This document shows positions 9,373 to 17,116 of a DNA stretch of 64,000 nt, in pieces. Positions within the stretch are counted from its first letter, which is position 1. Every line of letters begins with the position of its first letter. The notes beneath the pieces are model-generated. The model saw only the letters and a list, made by a program, of their open reading frames with translations. It ran no database searches and was not told the origin of the DNA. Both the position numbers and the translations under genes were made by a program. This stretch comes from Candidatus Amarolinea dominans (GTDB lineage Bacteria > Chloroflexota > Anaerolineae > SSC4 > Amarolineaceae): assembly GCA_016719785.1 (NCBI GenBank), contig JADJYJ010000030.1, positions 186,001 to 250,000 of the forward strand. The letters are read 5' to 3'.

Positions 9373-10485
9373 TCAATCATCCCTCAGGCTTCGCGCCTGG
9401 ACACCGGCGCGGATGGCTTCCAGGGTGTTGTTTTCAACCGCCTGTTTGGCTGTCCGCAGGGCGCCGCGCACCGCCTTGGCGTTCGAACGACCATGCCCGA
9501 CCAGCAGCAAGCCGTCCAACCCAAGCAGCGGCGCCGATCCATACTCGGTATAATCGAGCCGGCGCGCGACCTTGCGCAGTCCCGGCAACAGCAGGGCCGC
9601 GGGCAAGGCCAGCGCCGCCGCCAGTCCGAGCAGCAGGCGCAGCAGAAAATCAGGGACGCCCTGCGCGGTGAGCGCGGCCAACGCCACGGTGGGCAAGAGT
9701 CCAAGCGCCGCATTGCGCGCCAGGTTGGCCCGTAATTCGCGGCGCAGCGCGGTCAGCAGCAGCTTGACGATACCCTCGCCGAATTTGATGATGACATTGC
9801 CGGTGAAGCCATCGGTGATGACCACGTCGGCGACGCCGGCCACGATGTCCTTGCCTTCGACATTGCCCACAAAGTTCAAACCGCTATCGGCCTTGAGCAG
9901 CGGCACCGTCTCTTTGACCAGTTCGCTGCCCTTGCCCTCTTCTTCGCCGTTGGACACAATCGCGACGCGCGGGCGCTCAAGGTGAAAAACCCGCTCGGCG
10001 TACAGGCTGCCCATGACCGCGAACTGATGCAAGTATTCAGGCTTCACCTCGGTGTTTGCGCCGATGTCGAGCAGCAGGCAGAAGCCGTCGCCGCTCGGAA
10101 AGAGCGTCGTCAACGCCGGGCGCTTGATGCCCTTGATGCGACCGAGGACGAACAGGCCCGTCGCCAGTGCGCCGCCGGTGTTGCCACAGGTGACAAAGGC
10201 GTCCGCCTCGCCGCGCTTCACCAGGTTGGCGCCCACGGCCATGGTCGAATCGCGTTTGCTGCGGGCGGCCGTCGCCGGATGATCGGTCATCTCCAGCACC
10301 TGACTGGCATGCACAAGCGGCAGCGCCAGGCCGTCCGTCTTGTGTTTAGCCAACTCGCGCCGGATCACATCCTCCGGGCCAACCAGGATGATCTCGATTC
10401 CAAACTCACGCGCGGCTTGCACCGCGCCAGCGACAGTCACGGCCGGCGCGTGATCGCCGCCCATGACATCCAGCGCAATTTTCAC
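9373..10485 (-). CDS. plsX: Phosphate acyltransferase PlsX with hydrophobic insertion
   Basis: 370 residues; typical PlsX is about 330-345. N-terminal MKIALDVMGGDHAP and FVTCGNTGGALATG, NVEGKDI and VVITDGFTGNV are canonical. The enzyme makes acyl-phosphate from acyl-ACP for glycerolipid synthesis and pairs naturally with fabF downstream. Residues about 258-301 are an unusually long, strongly hydrophobic stretch (LLPTVALAALTAQG, then LLRLLLGLAAALALPAALLL) placed before the conserved RRLDYTEYGSAPLLG. In known PlsX this zone is a shorter membrane-contacting helix pair, so here it may anchor the enzyme in the membrane. Confidence 0.92.
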   Translation of the reverse strand: MKIALDVMGGDHAPAVTVAGAVQAAREFGIEIILVGPEDVIRRELAKHKTDGLALPLVHASQVLEMTDHPATAARSKRDSTMAVGANLVKRGEADAFVTCGNTGGALATGLFVLGRIKGIKRPALTTLFPSGDGFCLLLDIGANTEVKPEYLHQFAVMGSLYAERVFHLERPRVAIVSNGEEEGKGSELVKETVPLLKADSGLNFVGNVEGKDIVAGVADVVITDGFTGNVIIKFGEGIVKLLLTALRRELRANLARNAALGLLPTVALAALTAQGVPDFLLRLLLGLAAALALPAALLLPGLRKVARRLDYTEYGSAPLLGLDGLLLVGHGRSNAKAVRGALRTAKQAVENNTLEAIRAGVQARSLRDD

Positions 10486-10532
10486 GACTTTCTCCTAACC
10501 CGGATCAGCCGGGATCAAACAGGACGGTCTCT

Positions 10533-10590
10533 GCCACGAATTTCACAGATTGGCCCCTTTGCCTTCGTGCAAATTCGTGCCATGCGTGGC
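10533..10590. repeat. Palindrome of the GCCACGAATT family
   Basis: Left arm GCCACGAATTTCACAGATT and a decayed right arm (CGTGCAAATTCGTGCC, then GCGTGGC) lie between degV and plsX, both on the minus strand. The same family occurs at 3181-3322 and 17336-17489. Confidence 0.75.
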
Positions 10591-10624
10591 GAGGGAGTCC
10601 TTGCTCTCCGTGCCAGAAGTCAAC

Positions 10625-11473
10625 CTACAAGGCGTAGATCGCCAGGCCCAATGCCCCCGGCCCGGCCAACGCGGCCAGCACCGGCCCAATCTCGATCACC
10701 TGCACTTCCACCACGTGCAGGCGCTGGCGCATCTCCAGGTTGAAGCGTTCGGCTTCGGGTGCGCAACGGGCGTTGACCACCGCCACACGCACCGGCCGGT
10801 CTCCGAAAATTTCGTGCGCCCGCGTCAGAATATCTTCTAATGAACGCTTGCGCCCCCGCACCCGTGCAATGGGTTGAATGGTGCCATCGTGCATGAAGCG
10901 CAGAATGGGCTTGACATCGAGCAAGTTGCCAATGCCGGCCGTCAGGCGCGGCACCCGGCCGCTGGCGGCGAGATACTTGAGCGTTTCTGTCGTGAAGAAG
11001 GTGTGCGTGTTGTCGCGGACCACCGGCAGTTTAGCCATGATGTCAGCCAGACTGGCGCCCTGCTGAGCCATTTCGGCGGCTACCACAATTTGCCAGCCGC
11101 TGTCCATCGAAGCGCCCTTCGCATCCCAGACGGTAACCCGGTGCGCAGGCGCCAGCTCAATGGCCGCCATAGCCGAGGCATAGGTGCCACTCAGCACGGA
11201 CGAGACGGTGATGCAGAGAATGTCATCCTCGACCGGCAGGTTGCGAATGGCTTCAGCAAACTGTTGCGGGGTAGGTTGGGAGGTGGTTGGGAGTTTGTCG
11301 GAGGTGAGTAGAATCTGATAGAAGGCTTCGATTGATAGCTCAACTTTGTTGAGATAGCTCTTGATACCCTGCGCAGTGGGGATGTTCAGCAGGGCAGGAA
11401 CTTCGACGATGTTCAGGCGGGCAATCAAATCATCGGGCAAAGAATTACTGGAGTCACAAACAATGCGGACCAT
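10625..11473 (-). CDS. DegV family fatty-acid-binding protein
   Basis: 282 residues from ATG 11473, with AAGGA seven bases upstream; an in-frame ATG at 11509 lacks this. The N-terminus MVRIVCDSSNSLPDDLI and TTSQPTPQQFAEAI with ISSVLSGTY-like ITVSSVLSGTYASA are the DegV signature, where the conserved Thr/Ser residues hold a fatty acid carboxylate. Homologues (FakB) bind fatty acids for phosphorylation by FakA, feeding the PlsX/PlsY route. Standing directly upstream of plsX and fabF on the same strand, it fits a phospholipid synthesis cluster. No FakA kinase is in the window. Confidence 0.85.
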   Translation of the reverse strand: MVRIVCDSSNSLPDDLIARLNIVEVPALLNIPTAQGIKSYLNKVELSIEAFYQILLTSDKLPTTSQPTPQQFAEAIRNLPVEDDILCITVSSVLSGTYASAMAAIELAPAHRVTVWDAKGASMDSGWQIVVAAEMAQQGASLADIMAKLPVVRDNTHTFFTTETLKYLAASGRVPRLTAGIGNLLDVKPILRFMHDGTIQPIARVRGRKRSLEDILTRAHEIFGDRPVRVAVVNARCAPEAERFNLEMRQRLHVVEVQVIEIGPVLAALAGPGALGLAIYAL

Positions 11474-11684
11474 GCTCGTTTCCTTTATGGGAAAAAATTG
11501 CGTTTCCATCGGATATCTGGCGCCGTCGAATCCTCAGACAGAGGAAATGGGCGGAGTGCAGCGCCGGTCGGTGGTTGGGGTTCGTAAAAATATAACTTCC
11601 GTGTTTCTCAGCGTTTTCTCGGCAAAATACAGAAACGAATTCTTTTGCGAACCCCTGGCACTCAGTATACCAAAACTAGCACGG

Positions 11685-11712
11685 TTGACAACTTTCTCCT
11701 TTCTGGTATAAT
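11685..11712 (+). promoter_or_regulatory. Sigma-70-type promoter for tRNA-Leu
   Basis: TTGACA at 11685-11690 and TATAAT at 11707-11712 are separated by 16 bp, with TGG just before the -10 box. Both hexamers match the consensus exactly and the -10 box ends 16 bp before the tRNA. The strongest promoter I see in the window. Confidence 0.85.
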
Positions 11713-11728
11713 GTCCTCAGCGTCTTAC

Positions 11729-11811
11729 GCCCCTGTGGTGGAATTGGCATACACGGCAGGTTGAGGGCCTGTGCCCGGTTGGGCGTGTCCGTTCGAGTCG
11801 GACCAGGGGCA
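11729..11811 (+). tRNA. tRNA-Leu(GAG)
   Basis: 83 nt. Acceptor arms GCCCCTG and CAGGGGC pair fully, with discriminator A at 11811. The anticodon stem GCAGG/CCTGT closes the loop TTGAGGG, giving anticodon GAG (Leu, CUC codon). A class II long variable arm (GTGCCCGGTTGGGCGTG region) precedes the T arm GTTCGAGTC. CCA is not encoded. Confidence 0.95.
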
Positions 11812-11816
11812 TCAAG

Positions 11817-11847
11817 AAAAGTCGTCACCGACAAGGTGGCGACTTTT
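11817..11847 (+). terminator. Intrinsic terminator of tRNA-Leu
   Basis: A 13-bp stem (AAAAGTCGTCACC against GGTGGCGACTTTT, one wobble) with a five-base loop begins six bases after the tRNA end and runs into TTTTCTTGTT. Strong Rho-independent form. Confidence 0.85.
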
Positions 11848-11923
11848 CTTGTTCCAGACCGACGCCGCGCCGACCCTGCGGGGCCAGGGCGCCTGACCGC
11901 CATTGCCCCGCGGCCTCAGCGGC

Positions 11924-13459
11924 TCATGCCTGCCATTGCCACGCAGCCAACATCACATCCACAATGTCAATGTGGCCATTATGATCGAGATCCACGCGCC
12001 GGTCGTAGCCGGTGTCCCATAATTCGGTAATCATCGTGATGTCGGTGGTTGTCACCTGCCCGTCGCAGTTGATGTCGCCCAACAGGCAGGTGCCGGCAGT
12101 CGCGTCGAGCGCGGCAATCAGCATCTTGAGCACTTCGGCGGCCTGCGCAGGCGTTACCTTGTCGGGTGTATCGCACGTGCGGTGATAGCAACTGTAACTG
12201 TCGTACTCCTGTTCGATCAGCAGAACCGCCGGCAGGTTGACATCCAGGAAGGGAACATGATCGCTGCCCCACGCATAGTACGACGTGGTGACGTTGAGCG
12301 TGGTGTAGGTCTGCGCGTTCTGGCTGAGGGTCGTCACCAGGCCCACCGCGCCGGGCACGCTGCTGCGGCTTTCCAGCAGAACGTTGAGGGGGTACGCGGC
12401 GCTCTTGTAGCCGATCATGTCCATGATGAAGACCCCCTTGATACGGCTGCGCTCACTGGCGCTCAAGGAGTTGACATAGGCCTCGGAGCCATACAGACCC
12501 TGCTCTTCACCGGCGAAGGGGATGAAACGCACCGTGGCCTGCGGCGGATACCGGGCCAGGATGCGCGCCATCTCGAGGACACCGGCGGTGCCGCTGGCGT
12601 TGTCCTCTGCGCCCGGCGCGTTGGTAGCGGCAGACTGCGACGTGGAATCGTAGTGACCGCCGATGATGTAAACATCATTGGGGCGGATGCGGCCGCTGAT
12701 CTCCGCGACGACGTTGTGCGCGGTGCCGTAGGGGCTGCTGAACGCCTGCAGGGTGGTGGCATACCCCAGGGATTCGAATTGGGCCTTCAGCCAGTCGCGT
12801 GCCAACTGCTTGCCGATGGTGCCTGTGCGCCGCGTGGTGGTGGCCGGCGCTTGAATCGTGGCCAGCCAGGTGATGTCGGCAAAGGTACGGGGGGCGCTGA
12901 CCGCCGCCACCAGGTCGCTACGGCTATGATCGGGAGCGGCCGCCTCGCTAAACGGCGGCGGTCCGCCCAGGATCTGATTCAACAGCAGTGGGCTGAGTGG
13001 GTGAAGATGAAAGTCCTGATGGCCGTGGTGCGCAACCTCGTCTATCTCCTGCACGTGCGGGACAACATCTGGATGCTGCGCCAGCCAGGCGTCAACGCGG
13101 GCGCGCTGCGCGATGGCCGTGTGACCGGAGCGCAGCAGAACCGGCAGGCCGTCTGGTGGCAGGCGCACGGCGACGAAACTGCTGGCATCGGCATCGTCGG
13201 CCACCAGGATCGGCGCCGGGCCGGCCGGCGGGGTCAGCGCCGCTGCCGGCATATCGCCCGCCACCAACGCCTGTGTGCCCAGTTGCACCCACCAGGCGAC
13301 GCCGGGGGCATGCAACAGGTCAGCGCGCTGCGTGGGGTTCAGGCTGCTGAGATCAACCACGAAGGTGTGACCAAAAGCGGCCGCGTGCAGCGAGCCAGCC
13401 GTGCTGAGAAAAATGATCAGAAGAAGAAGCACAAGCGACTGACATTTTCTGGTTGACAT
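11924..13459 (-). CDS. Secreted M28 family metallopeptidase with C-terminal dockerin
   Basis: 511 residues. The N-terminus (a few polar residues, then LVLLLLIIFLSTAGSLHAAA) is a signal peptide. The catalytic domain has the M28 di-zinc ligands in order: GGHYDSTSQ, GAEDNASGTAGV, FAGEEQGLYGSEAY, FIMDMIGY and the late CYHRTCDTPDKV. Such enzymes remove N-terminal amino acids from peptides outside the cell. After about residue 455 come two dockerin loops (GDINCDGQVTTTDI and DLDHNGHIDIVDVML). The dockerin resembles that of the first gene in the window, suggesting a shared extracellular anchoring or Ca-dependent stabilising module. No cohesin is visible here. Confidence 0.88.
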   Translation of the reverse strand: MSTRKCQSLVLLLLIIFLSTAGSLHAAAFGHTFVVDLSSLNPTQRADLLHAPGVAWWVQLGTQALVAGDMPAAALTPPAGPAPILVADDADASSFVAVRLPPDGLPVLLRSGHTAIAQRARVDAWLAQHPDVVPHVQEIDEVAHHGHQDFHLHPLSPLLLNQILGGPPPFSEAAAPDHSRSDLVAAVSAPRTFADITWLATIQAPATTTRRTGTIGKQLARDWLKAQFESLGYATTLQAFSSPYGTAHNVVAEISGRIRPNDVYIIGGHYDSTSQSAATNAPGAEDNASGTAGVLEMARILARYPPQATVRFIPFAGEEQGLYGSEAYVNSLSASERSRIKGVFIMDMIGYKSAAYPLNVLLESRSSVPGAVGLVTTLSQNAQTYTTLNVTTSYYAWGSDHVPFLDVNLPAVLLIEQEYDSYSCYHRTCDTPDKVTPAQAAEVLKMLIAALDATAGTCLLGDINCDGQVTTTDITMITELWDTGYDRRVDLDHNGHIDIVDVMLAAWQWQA

Positions 13460-13522
13460 GTTGACTCCTTGACCTTTGCTCGATACTACCGTCTATGCTA
13501 TGCTTGCCAGCAGGAGGAAGTC

Positions 13523-14014
13523 ATGACTGATTTGCTGACACGCCGTGAATGGCTGGAAGGAAATGAAGCGTGTGCGGTCGTTTCGGTACGCTATGCGGAG
13601 ACCGACGCGATGGGCATCGCCCATCACAGCAACACCATCATCTGGTTCGAGGAGGGGCGCAGCAGCCTGCTGCGCTGCGTGGGCTATCCGTACAGTCAGA
13701 TCGAACAGGCCGGTTTTTACCTGACGGTGGCCGAAGTGATGGCACGCTACGTGACGCCTGCACGCTACGAGGACTTGCTGATCATCCGCACGCGCCTGGG
13801 CGCGCTGCGCAGCCGTGGCATCCGGTTTGACTACCAGATCGTGCGTGCCCGTGACAGCCTGGTGCTGGCCGGCGGCTATTCTCGGCACATTTGCATTACG
13901 CATGCCGGGCAGCCCACGCGTATCCCGGAGGCTGTCATGAATTACCTGACTCCGTATCTGCAACCCGACTCTCCCGGTCAGCGCCCGCGGCACGGCCCAT
14001 TCGCCCATGAATGA
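13523..14014 (+). CDS. YbgC-type acyl-CoA thioesterase (hotdog fold)
   Basis: 163 residues from ATG 13523, preceded by GGAGGAAG; the open frame to 13469 is unsupported. The motif VRYAETDAMGIAHHSNTIIWFEEGR is the 4-hydroxybenzoyl-CoA thioesterase/YbgC signature, whose Asp is catalytic. Substrates are acyl-CoA or acyl-ACP thioesters. Divergent from the M28 peptidase gene (63 bp apart) and convergent with the HTH-Sm genes, so no operon partner points to a specific substrate. The final residues run up to a GAATTCATT repeat. Confidence 0.85.
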   Translation: MTDLLTRREWLEGNEACAVVSVRYAETDAMGIAHHSNTIIWFEEGRSSLLRCVGYPYSQIEQAGFYLTVAEVMARYVTPARYEDLLIIRTRLGALRSRGIRFDYQIVRARDSLVLAGGYSRHICITHAGQPTRIPEAVMNYLTPYLQPDSPGQRPRHGPFAHE

Positions 14015-14055
14015 ATTTAATGAATTCATTGAATTCATTGAATTCATTGAATTCA
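14006..14055. repeat. 9-bp tandem repeat GAATTCATT
   Basis: Starting at the thioesterase stop codon, about four to five copies of GAATTCATT (the first degenerate) end in CATTCGGTGG, in the spacer between two convergent genes. Each unit contains an EcoRI-type palindrome and neighbouring units form AATGAATTCATT. The last copy shares GAATTCATTCGGTGG with the 128-bp repeats at 49588-50015. Confidence 0.9.
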
Positions 14056-14069
14056 TTCGGTGGACCGAT

Positions 14070-14465
14070 CTACTCCCAGCGGTCCACCATATGGCGTTGG
14101 ACGACAAGCGACGCGCCATCAGCTTGCCGAATCTCGACAGCGCCCAAGTCCCACCATTGCACGGCGCCGGTCAGCGTTTCACTGTTGCGTAAGACCAGGG
14201 TCAGCGGCCGGCCGCTTTCCTGCGCATCTACCAGCGCCGCGGTCAGCCCCTTGCGCGGCCAGTGTTGGCGCCAGCGCAGCTCCTCCGCCGCCACTCCGAA
14301 ATAGACCGCCATCTTCTCCAGCAGTTGTTCGTCGCCGATGGACCGATAGCGCTGCTCGATCTGGCGATAGATGCCGGGTGCGATCCCTGTGTCCGTTTCG
14401 ATCTGCCAGGGCGTCGGCCCGCCCTTGAGCGCGCGCAAGAAGCGCACATAGTCCCCCAGGCTCAT
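14070..14465 (-). CDS. XRE-type HTH protein with C-terminal Sm/Hfq-like domain (short form)
   Basis: 131 residues. Residues 1-62 look like an XRE helix-turn-helix (YVRFLRALKGGPTPWQIETD, GIAPGIYRQIEQ, LEKMAVYFGV). Residues about 83-131 follow the Sm fold order: PLTLVLRNSETLTGAV (compare Hfq Sm1, SIYLVNGIKLQGQI), a WWDLGAVEIRQ strand pair, then SLVVQRHMVDRW at the place of the Hfq Sm2 motif VYKHAISTI. The ATG overlaps the stop of the upstream longer HTH-Sm gene by four bases (ATGA), so translation is probably coupled. Predicted to combine DNA and RNA binding; this is inference from motif alignment by eye. Confidence 0.65.
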   Translation of the reverse strand: MSLGDYVRFLRALKGGPTPWQIETDTGIAPGIYRQIEQRYRSIGDEQLLEKMAVYFGVAAEELRWRQHWPRKGLTAALVDAQESGRPLTLVLRNSETLTGAVQWWDLGAVEIRQADGASLVVQRHMVDRWE

Positions 14466-15376
14466 AGTGTCACCGGCGTTGGGGGCTGGCGATAATAGGC
14501 AATGGCGAGTTTTTGGATGGTCGTCTCGGCGCCGGATGGCTCACGTACGGTGATGGCATACGGGCTGAACCCAATCACCTGGCCAACGACCTGGCTGCCA
14601 TCGAACAGCTTGAAATCCAGCAGCGCGCCTTGCGTCTGTTTCGCGGTCAGATATTTGAATTCGAACTCATCCACCGATTCGGGCAAGTACGGGCGCTGCC
14701 GTTTGCCTTTGGGGCGATTGGGATGTTCCTCGACGATGCGTTTCTGCAAGCTGCCCAAGAGCAGAGAGGCCTCACGGCGATTCATCTCACTCAACGGCTT
14801 GCCGACCTCGGCTTCCAGTTGGCTTTGTTCCACGCCGAGACGCGTGCCCAGGCTGAGCAGATGGGCGACCTGGCTGGGCCGCACCGGGCCGGGTATGGGC
14901 GGTGCGCGGTGTTCCTGATCGGGGCGCTCCCCGCGGTCAGGGCGTTCGCGGCGCGGCGGGCGCCGGTCGGACGCGGCGTAGCGCGGCGCGCCCCCCTCGG
15001 GCCGGGGCGGGCCTGCGGGGCGGTTGCCAGGCGGGCGTTGATCTCCGTCGGACGGGCTTGGGGGCAGCGCAGGCCCTGGCCCTGCAGGCGGGCTGGCGGG
15101 AGGCTGAGGAGTAAAAGGCGCCGGGCGTGGGGCCGCGCCTGCTGCAGCGGCCGAAGGGAACGGGGCGGGCGGGGGCATGGGCGGCGGATCGGACTGAATC
15201 TTGATCTCCCACGGCTCCACATAGAGCGAACGGGCAAGCCTCTCGATGTCTGTCAGAGGGATCGGAATTTCGCCCATCTCGTAGCGCCGCAGGACTTTGG
15301 ATGAGATACCGGTGCGACCGCTCAATTCGCCAATCGTCATGCGTTTGCGTTTACGTACTTTCCAGAGATCTTCCAT
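14462..15376 (-). CDS. XRE-type HTH protein with C-terminal Hfq-like domain (long form)
   Basis: 304 residues from ATG 15376, with GAGGAG upstream inside a tandem repeat; the frame stays open to 15439 but there encodes only the repeat. Residues 1-60 are an XRE helix-turn-helix (MTIGELSGRTGISSKVLRRY). A long Pro/Arg-rich disordered linker follows (about residues 64-175), then a charged helical region, then an Sm-like domain near the C-terminus: ALLDFKLFDGSQVVGQVIGF, PYAITVREPSG, TTIQKLAIAYYR, which aligns with Hfq (YLVNGIKLQGQI, FDQFVILLKN, QMVYKHAIS). Co-transcribed and overlapping with the short form. Looks like a DNA-binding protein tethered to an RNA chaperone fold. Confidence 0.7.
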   Translation of the reverse strand: MEDLWKVRKRKRMTIGELSGRTGISSKVLRRYEMGEIPIPLTDIERLARSLYVEPWEIKIQSDPPPMPPPAPFPSAAAAGAAPRPAPFTPQPPASPPAGPGPALPPSPSDGDQRPPGNRPAGPPRPEGGAPRYAASDRRPPRRERPDRGERPDQEHRAPPIPGPVRPSQVAHLLSLGTRLGVEQSQLEAEVGKPLSEMNRREASLLLGSLQKRIVEEHPNRPKGKRQRPYLPESVDEFEFKYLTAKQTQGALLDFKLFDGSQVVGQVIGFSPYAITVREPSGAETTIQKLAIAYYRQPPTPVTL

Positions 15377-15426
15377 AATCTTATGCTCCTCGATCCTATG
15401 CTCCTCGATCCTATGCTCCTCGCTCT
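15377..15426. repeat. 15-bp tandem repeat carrying Shine-Dalgarno cores
   Basis: Three copies of GAGGAGCATAGGATC (minus-strand sense; the last reads GAGGAGCATAAGATT) lie immediately before the ATG of the long HTH-Sm gene and cover the end of scpB. Each copy contains GAGGAG, so three candidate ribosome sites are stacked and only the last is well placed. Confidence 0.85.
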
Positions 15427-16055
15427 GTTGCTCCGTCATCTGCTATGGCATGGTCTGCTGCGCCGTGCTCGTTGATTGGGCGCCGGGTGTCAACCTCGGC
15501 TCGAGCCTCCGTGGTTGTTTCATCCGCAACCGTCACCGCCTGTGCATCACGCGCGGCCAGCTCGGCCATAATGGCCTCCGGCAACGGCGGCAGGTCTTCT
15601 ACGCAGTTCAGGCTAAAATACTGCAAAAACTCGAAGGTGGTGCCGTACAGGATAGGACGTCCTACCGCGTCCAGGCGCCCTTGATCTTCGATCAGGCTGC
15701 GGCTCAGCAGTGTGCGAATCACACCGTCACAGTTGACCCCCCGAATCGCTTCCAGTTGTGTCCGCGTCACCGGCTGGCGATAGGCGATCATGGCCAACGT
15801 CTCCAGGGCGGCCGGCGATAGCTTGGGGTTGGTGTCGAGTCCCAGCAGGCGTTCGATGGCGGGGGCCGCGCTCGGCAGGGTCGTCAACTGCACCAGGTCA
15901 TTCTTGCGCTGCAAGCGAAGGCCGCGTCCGACCAGGCTTGCGTCCAGCTCGGACAGCGCCCCTTCGACCTGCGTCGGCTCGACCAACAACACCGCGGCCA
16001 GGCGCGCCAGGGTGAGAGGCTCGGCCGCCACAAATAGCAGGCTTTCGATCAACAC
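15411..16055 (-). CDS. scpB: Segregation and condensation protein B
   Basis: About 214 residues if GTG 16055 is used; the frame is open to 16229 but that part overlaps amaP and has no ATG at a suitable place. The core VLIESLLFVAAEPLTLARLA, DTNPKLSPAALETLAMIAYRQPVTRTQLEAIRGVN and GRPILYGTTFEFLQYFSL is clear ScpB with its paired winged helices. It acts with ScpA and SMC in chromosome condensation; scpA is not nearby. An ATG with a different frame at 16115 hints at a frameshift near the start, so the N-terminus is uncertain. The last 50 residues are Ala/Glu-rich and variable, and the stop lies in the 15-bp repeat. Confidence 0.88.
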   Translation of the reverse strand: MLIESLLFVAAEPLTLARLAAVLLVEPTQVEGALSELDASLVGRGLRLQRKNDLVQLTTLPSAAPAIERLLGLDTNPKLSPAALETLAMIAYRQPVTRTQLEAIRGVNCDGVIRTLLSRSLIEDQGRLDAVGRPILYGTTFEFLQYFSLNCVEDLPPLPEAIMAELAARDAQAVTVADETTTEARAEVDTRRPINEHGAADHAIADDGATERGA

Positions 16056-16119
16056 GCTAAGGGCTTCTGCGCGCGCGCGGGAGATTCGGCGTCGGTCAAC
16101 AGATCTGTCACCATGATGC

Positions 16120-16698
16120 TCAGCGTGCGCTTCCCTTCTCGATGGTGGCACGCTCGGCGTAAGGCGCATGGTCAATCTGCACTTCCACCTTGCCCAGGCG
16201 CAGGCCCATGCGCTGCTCGACCACTTCACGCGTTACGGCCAGAATCTCTTCGGTCTTCATCGGCACTTCGATGTCCGGCGTGGTGCGAACGTTCAGCTTG
16301 ATGTCCACGCTCGTACCGTGCGCTTTCACCTCAGAAGTGACGCCAACCACATCGGCCAGTTGGTCAAGGTGCCAGGCGAGCCGGCGCATGACCGAATCGG
16401 CGGTCAGCGTGGCCGCGCCGCTATTGGTCTGCACTCGAACGGTCGCGGGCCGGGTGCGCCGGACTTGCAGCCAGATGAATGGAATGAGAACCAGGGCCGC
16501 GGCCACCACGACCAGCACCTGCCCCAGCCTGAACTGCGGCCCAAAATCGTAATAGGCTTGGGTCAGGGTCTCATTCAGGTTGCTGACGATCTGCTGCGCC
16601 AGACTCAAGGCGCCAAAGGGAAACACCGCAACGCCCAGCAGGCAGACAAATAGCGTAAGAAAAAACAGAAAGACAATCAGACGATTCAGGCCATGCAT
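16120..16698 (-). CDS. amaP: Alkaline shock response membrane anchor protein AmaP
   Basis: 192 residues from ATG 16698, with GAGGTG a few bases upstream. Two transmembrane helices (RLIVFLFFLTLFVCLLGVAV and LGQVLVVVAAALVLIPFIW) flank a short outer loop, and a cytoplasmic domain (VKAHGTSVDIKLNVRTTPDI, LAVTREVVEQRMGLRLGKVEV) matches AmaP, which in Firmicutes ties Asp23/Asp23-like proteins to the membrane. No Asp23 gene is seen here. First gene of the run leading to scpB and the two HTH-Sm genes. Confidence 0.75.
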   Translation of the reverse strand: MHGLNRLIVFLFFLTLFVCLLGVAVFPFGALSLAQQIVSNLNETLTQAYYDFGPQFRLGQVLVVVAAALVLIPFIWLQVRRTRPATVRVQTNSGAATLTADSVMRRLAWHLDQLADVVGVTSEVKAHGTSVDIKLNVRTTPDIEVPMKTEEILAVTREVVEQRMGLRLGKVEVQIDHAPYAERATIEKGSAR

Positions 16699-16704
16699 CG
16701 CACA

Positions 16705-16778
16705 CCTCACATTAGGTCCGACGATCGCTCACATTAGGTCCGGCGACCGCTCACAGTTGCCGCTTCTGTGTCATTATA
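16705..16778 (-). promoter_or_regulatory. Probable promoter region with 22-bp direct repeats upstream of amaP
   Basis: A TATAAT box on the minus strand lies at 16778-16773, about 75 bp before amaP; no good -35 box is visible. Between it and the gene, CTCACATTAGGTCCG occurs twice about 22 bp apart, a possible operator. Confidence 0.35.
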
Positions 16779-16812
16779 CCCGACTTTCAGGTGTACGTCT
16801 ACCTCGGCCCCT

Positions 16813-17016
16813 GAGAACAGAGGAACTTTCTTACAGGCGCGCCAGGCCTTTCGCAATCCGGAGACGGCCCAGGCCTATCTCAATTTGCTCGTGCTCTGGC
16901 ACAACATGCGCAGCTTTCAGCGCGGCAAGCGCGCCGGCCATAGTCCCTTCCAGTGGACGAATATCACCCCTGGCGCCGACGACTGACTAACCCTGCTCGG
17001 CTATCCTGCCGCCTGA
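16813..17016 (+). pseudogene. Transposase C-terminal remnant
   Basis: The frame FRNPETAQAYLNLLVLWHN, FQRGKRAGHSPFQW, then TPGADD-stop-LTLLGYPAA resembles the C-terminus of transposases, where a conserved W-L-T-L-L-G-Y would follow. The stop at 16984-16986 (TGA) replaces the expected TGG, and the first two thirds of the gene are missing. It marks an old insertion beside the amaP promoter. Confidence 0.55.
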
Positions 17017-17116
17017 GGGCGGTCGGCCCCGGCACGACACCGCGGCGCGCCTTTGTACGGCGCGGCTGCGGTTCTGACCGGCTGTCCTGCACAAGTAGCG
17101 AAAAGGGAAAGAAGGT

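Noticed and set aside
16984..16986. TGA recoded as tryptophan
   Set aside because: Many intact genes in the window end in TGA at the expected place, so standard decoding holds and this is a decayed transposase.
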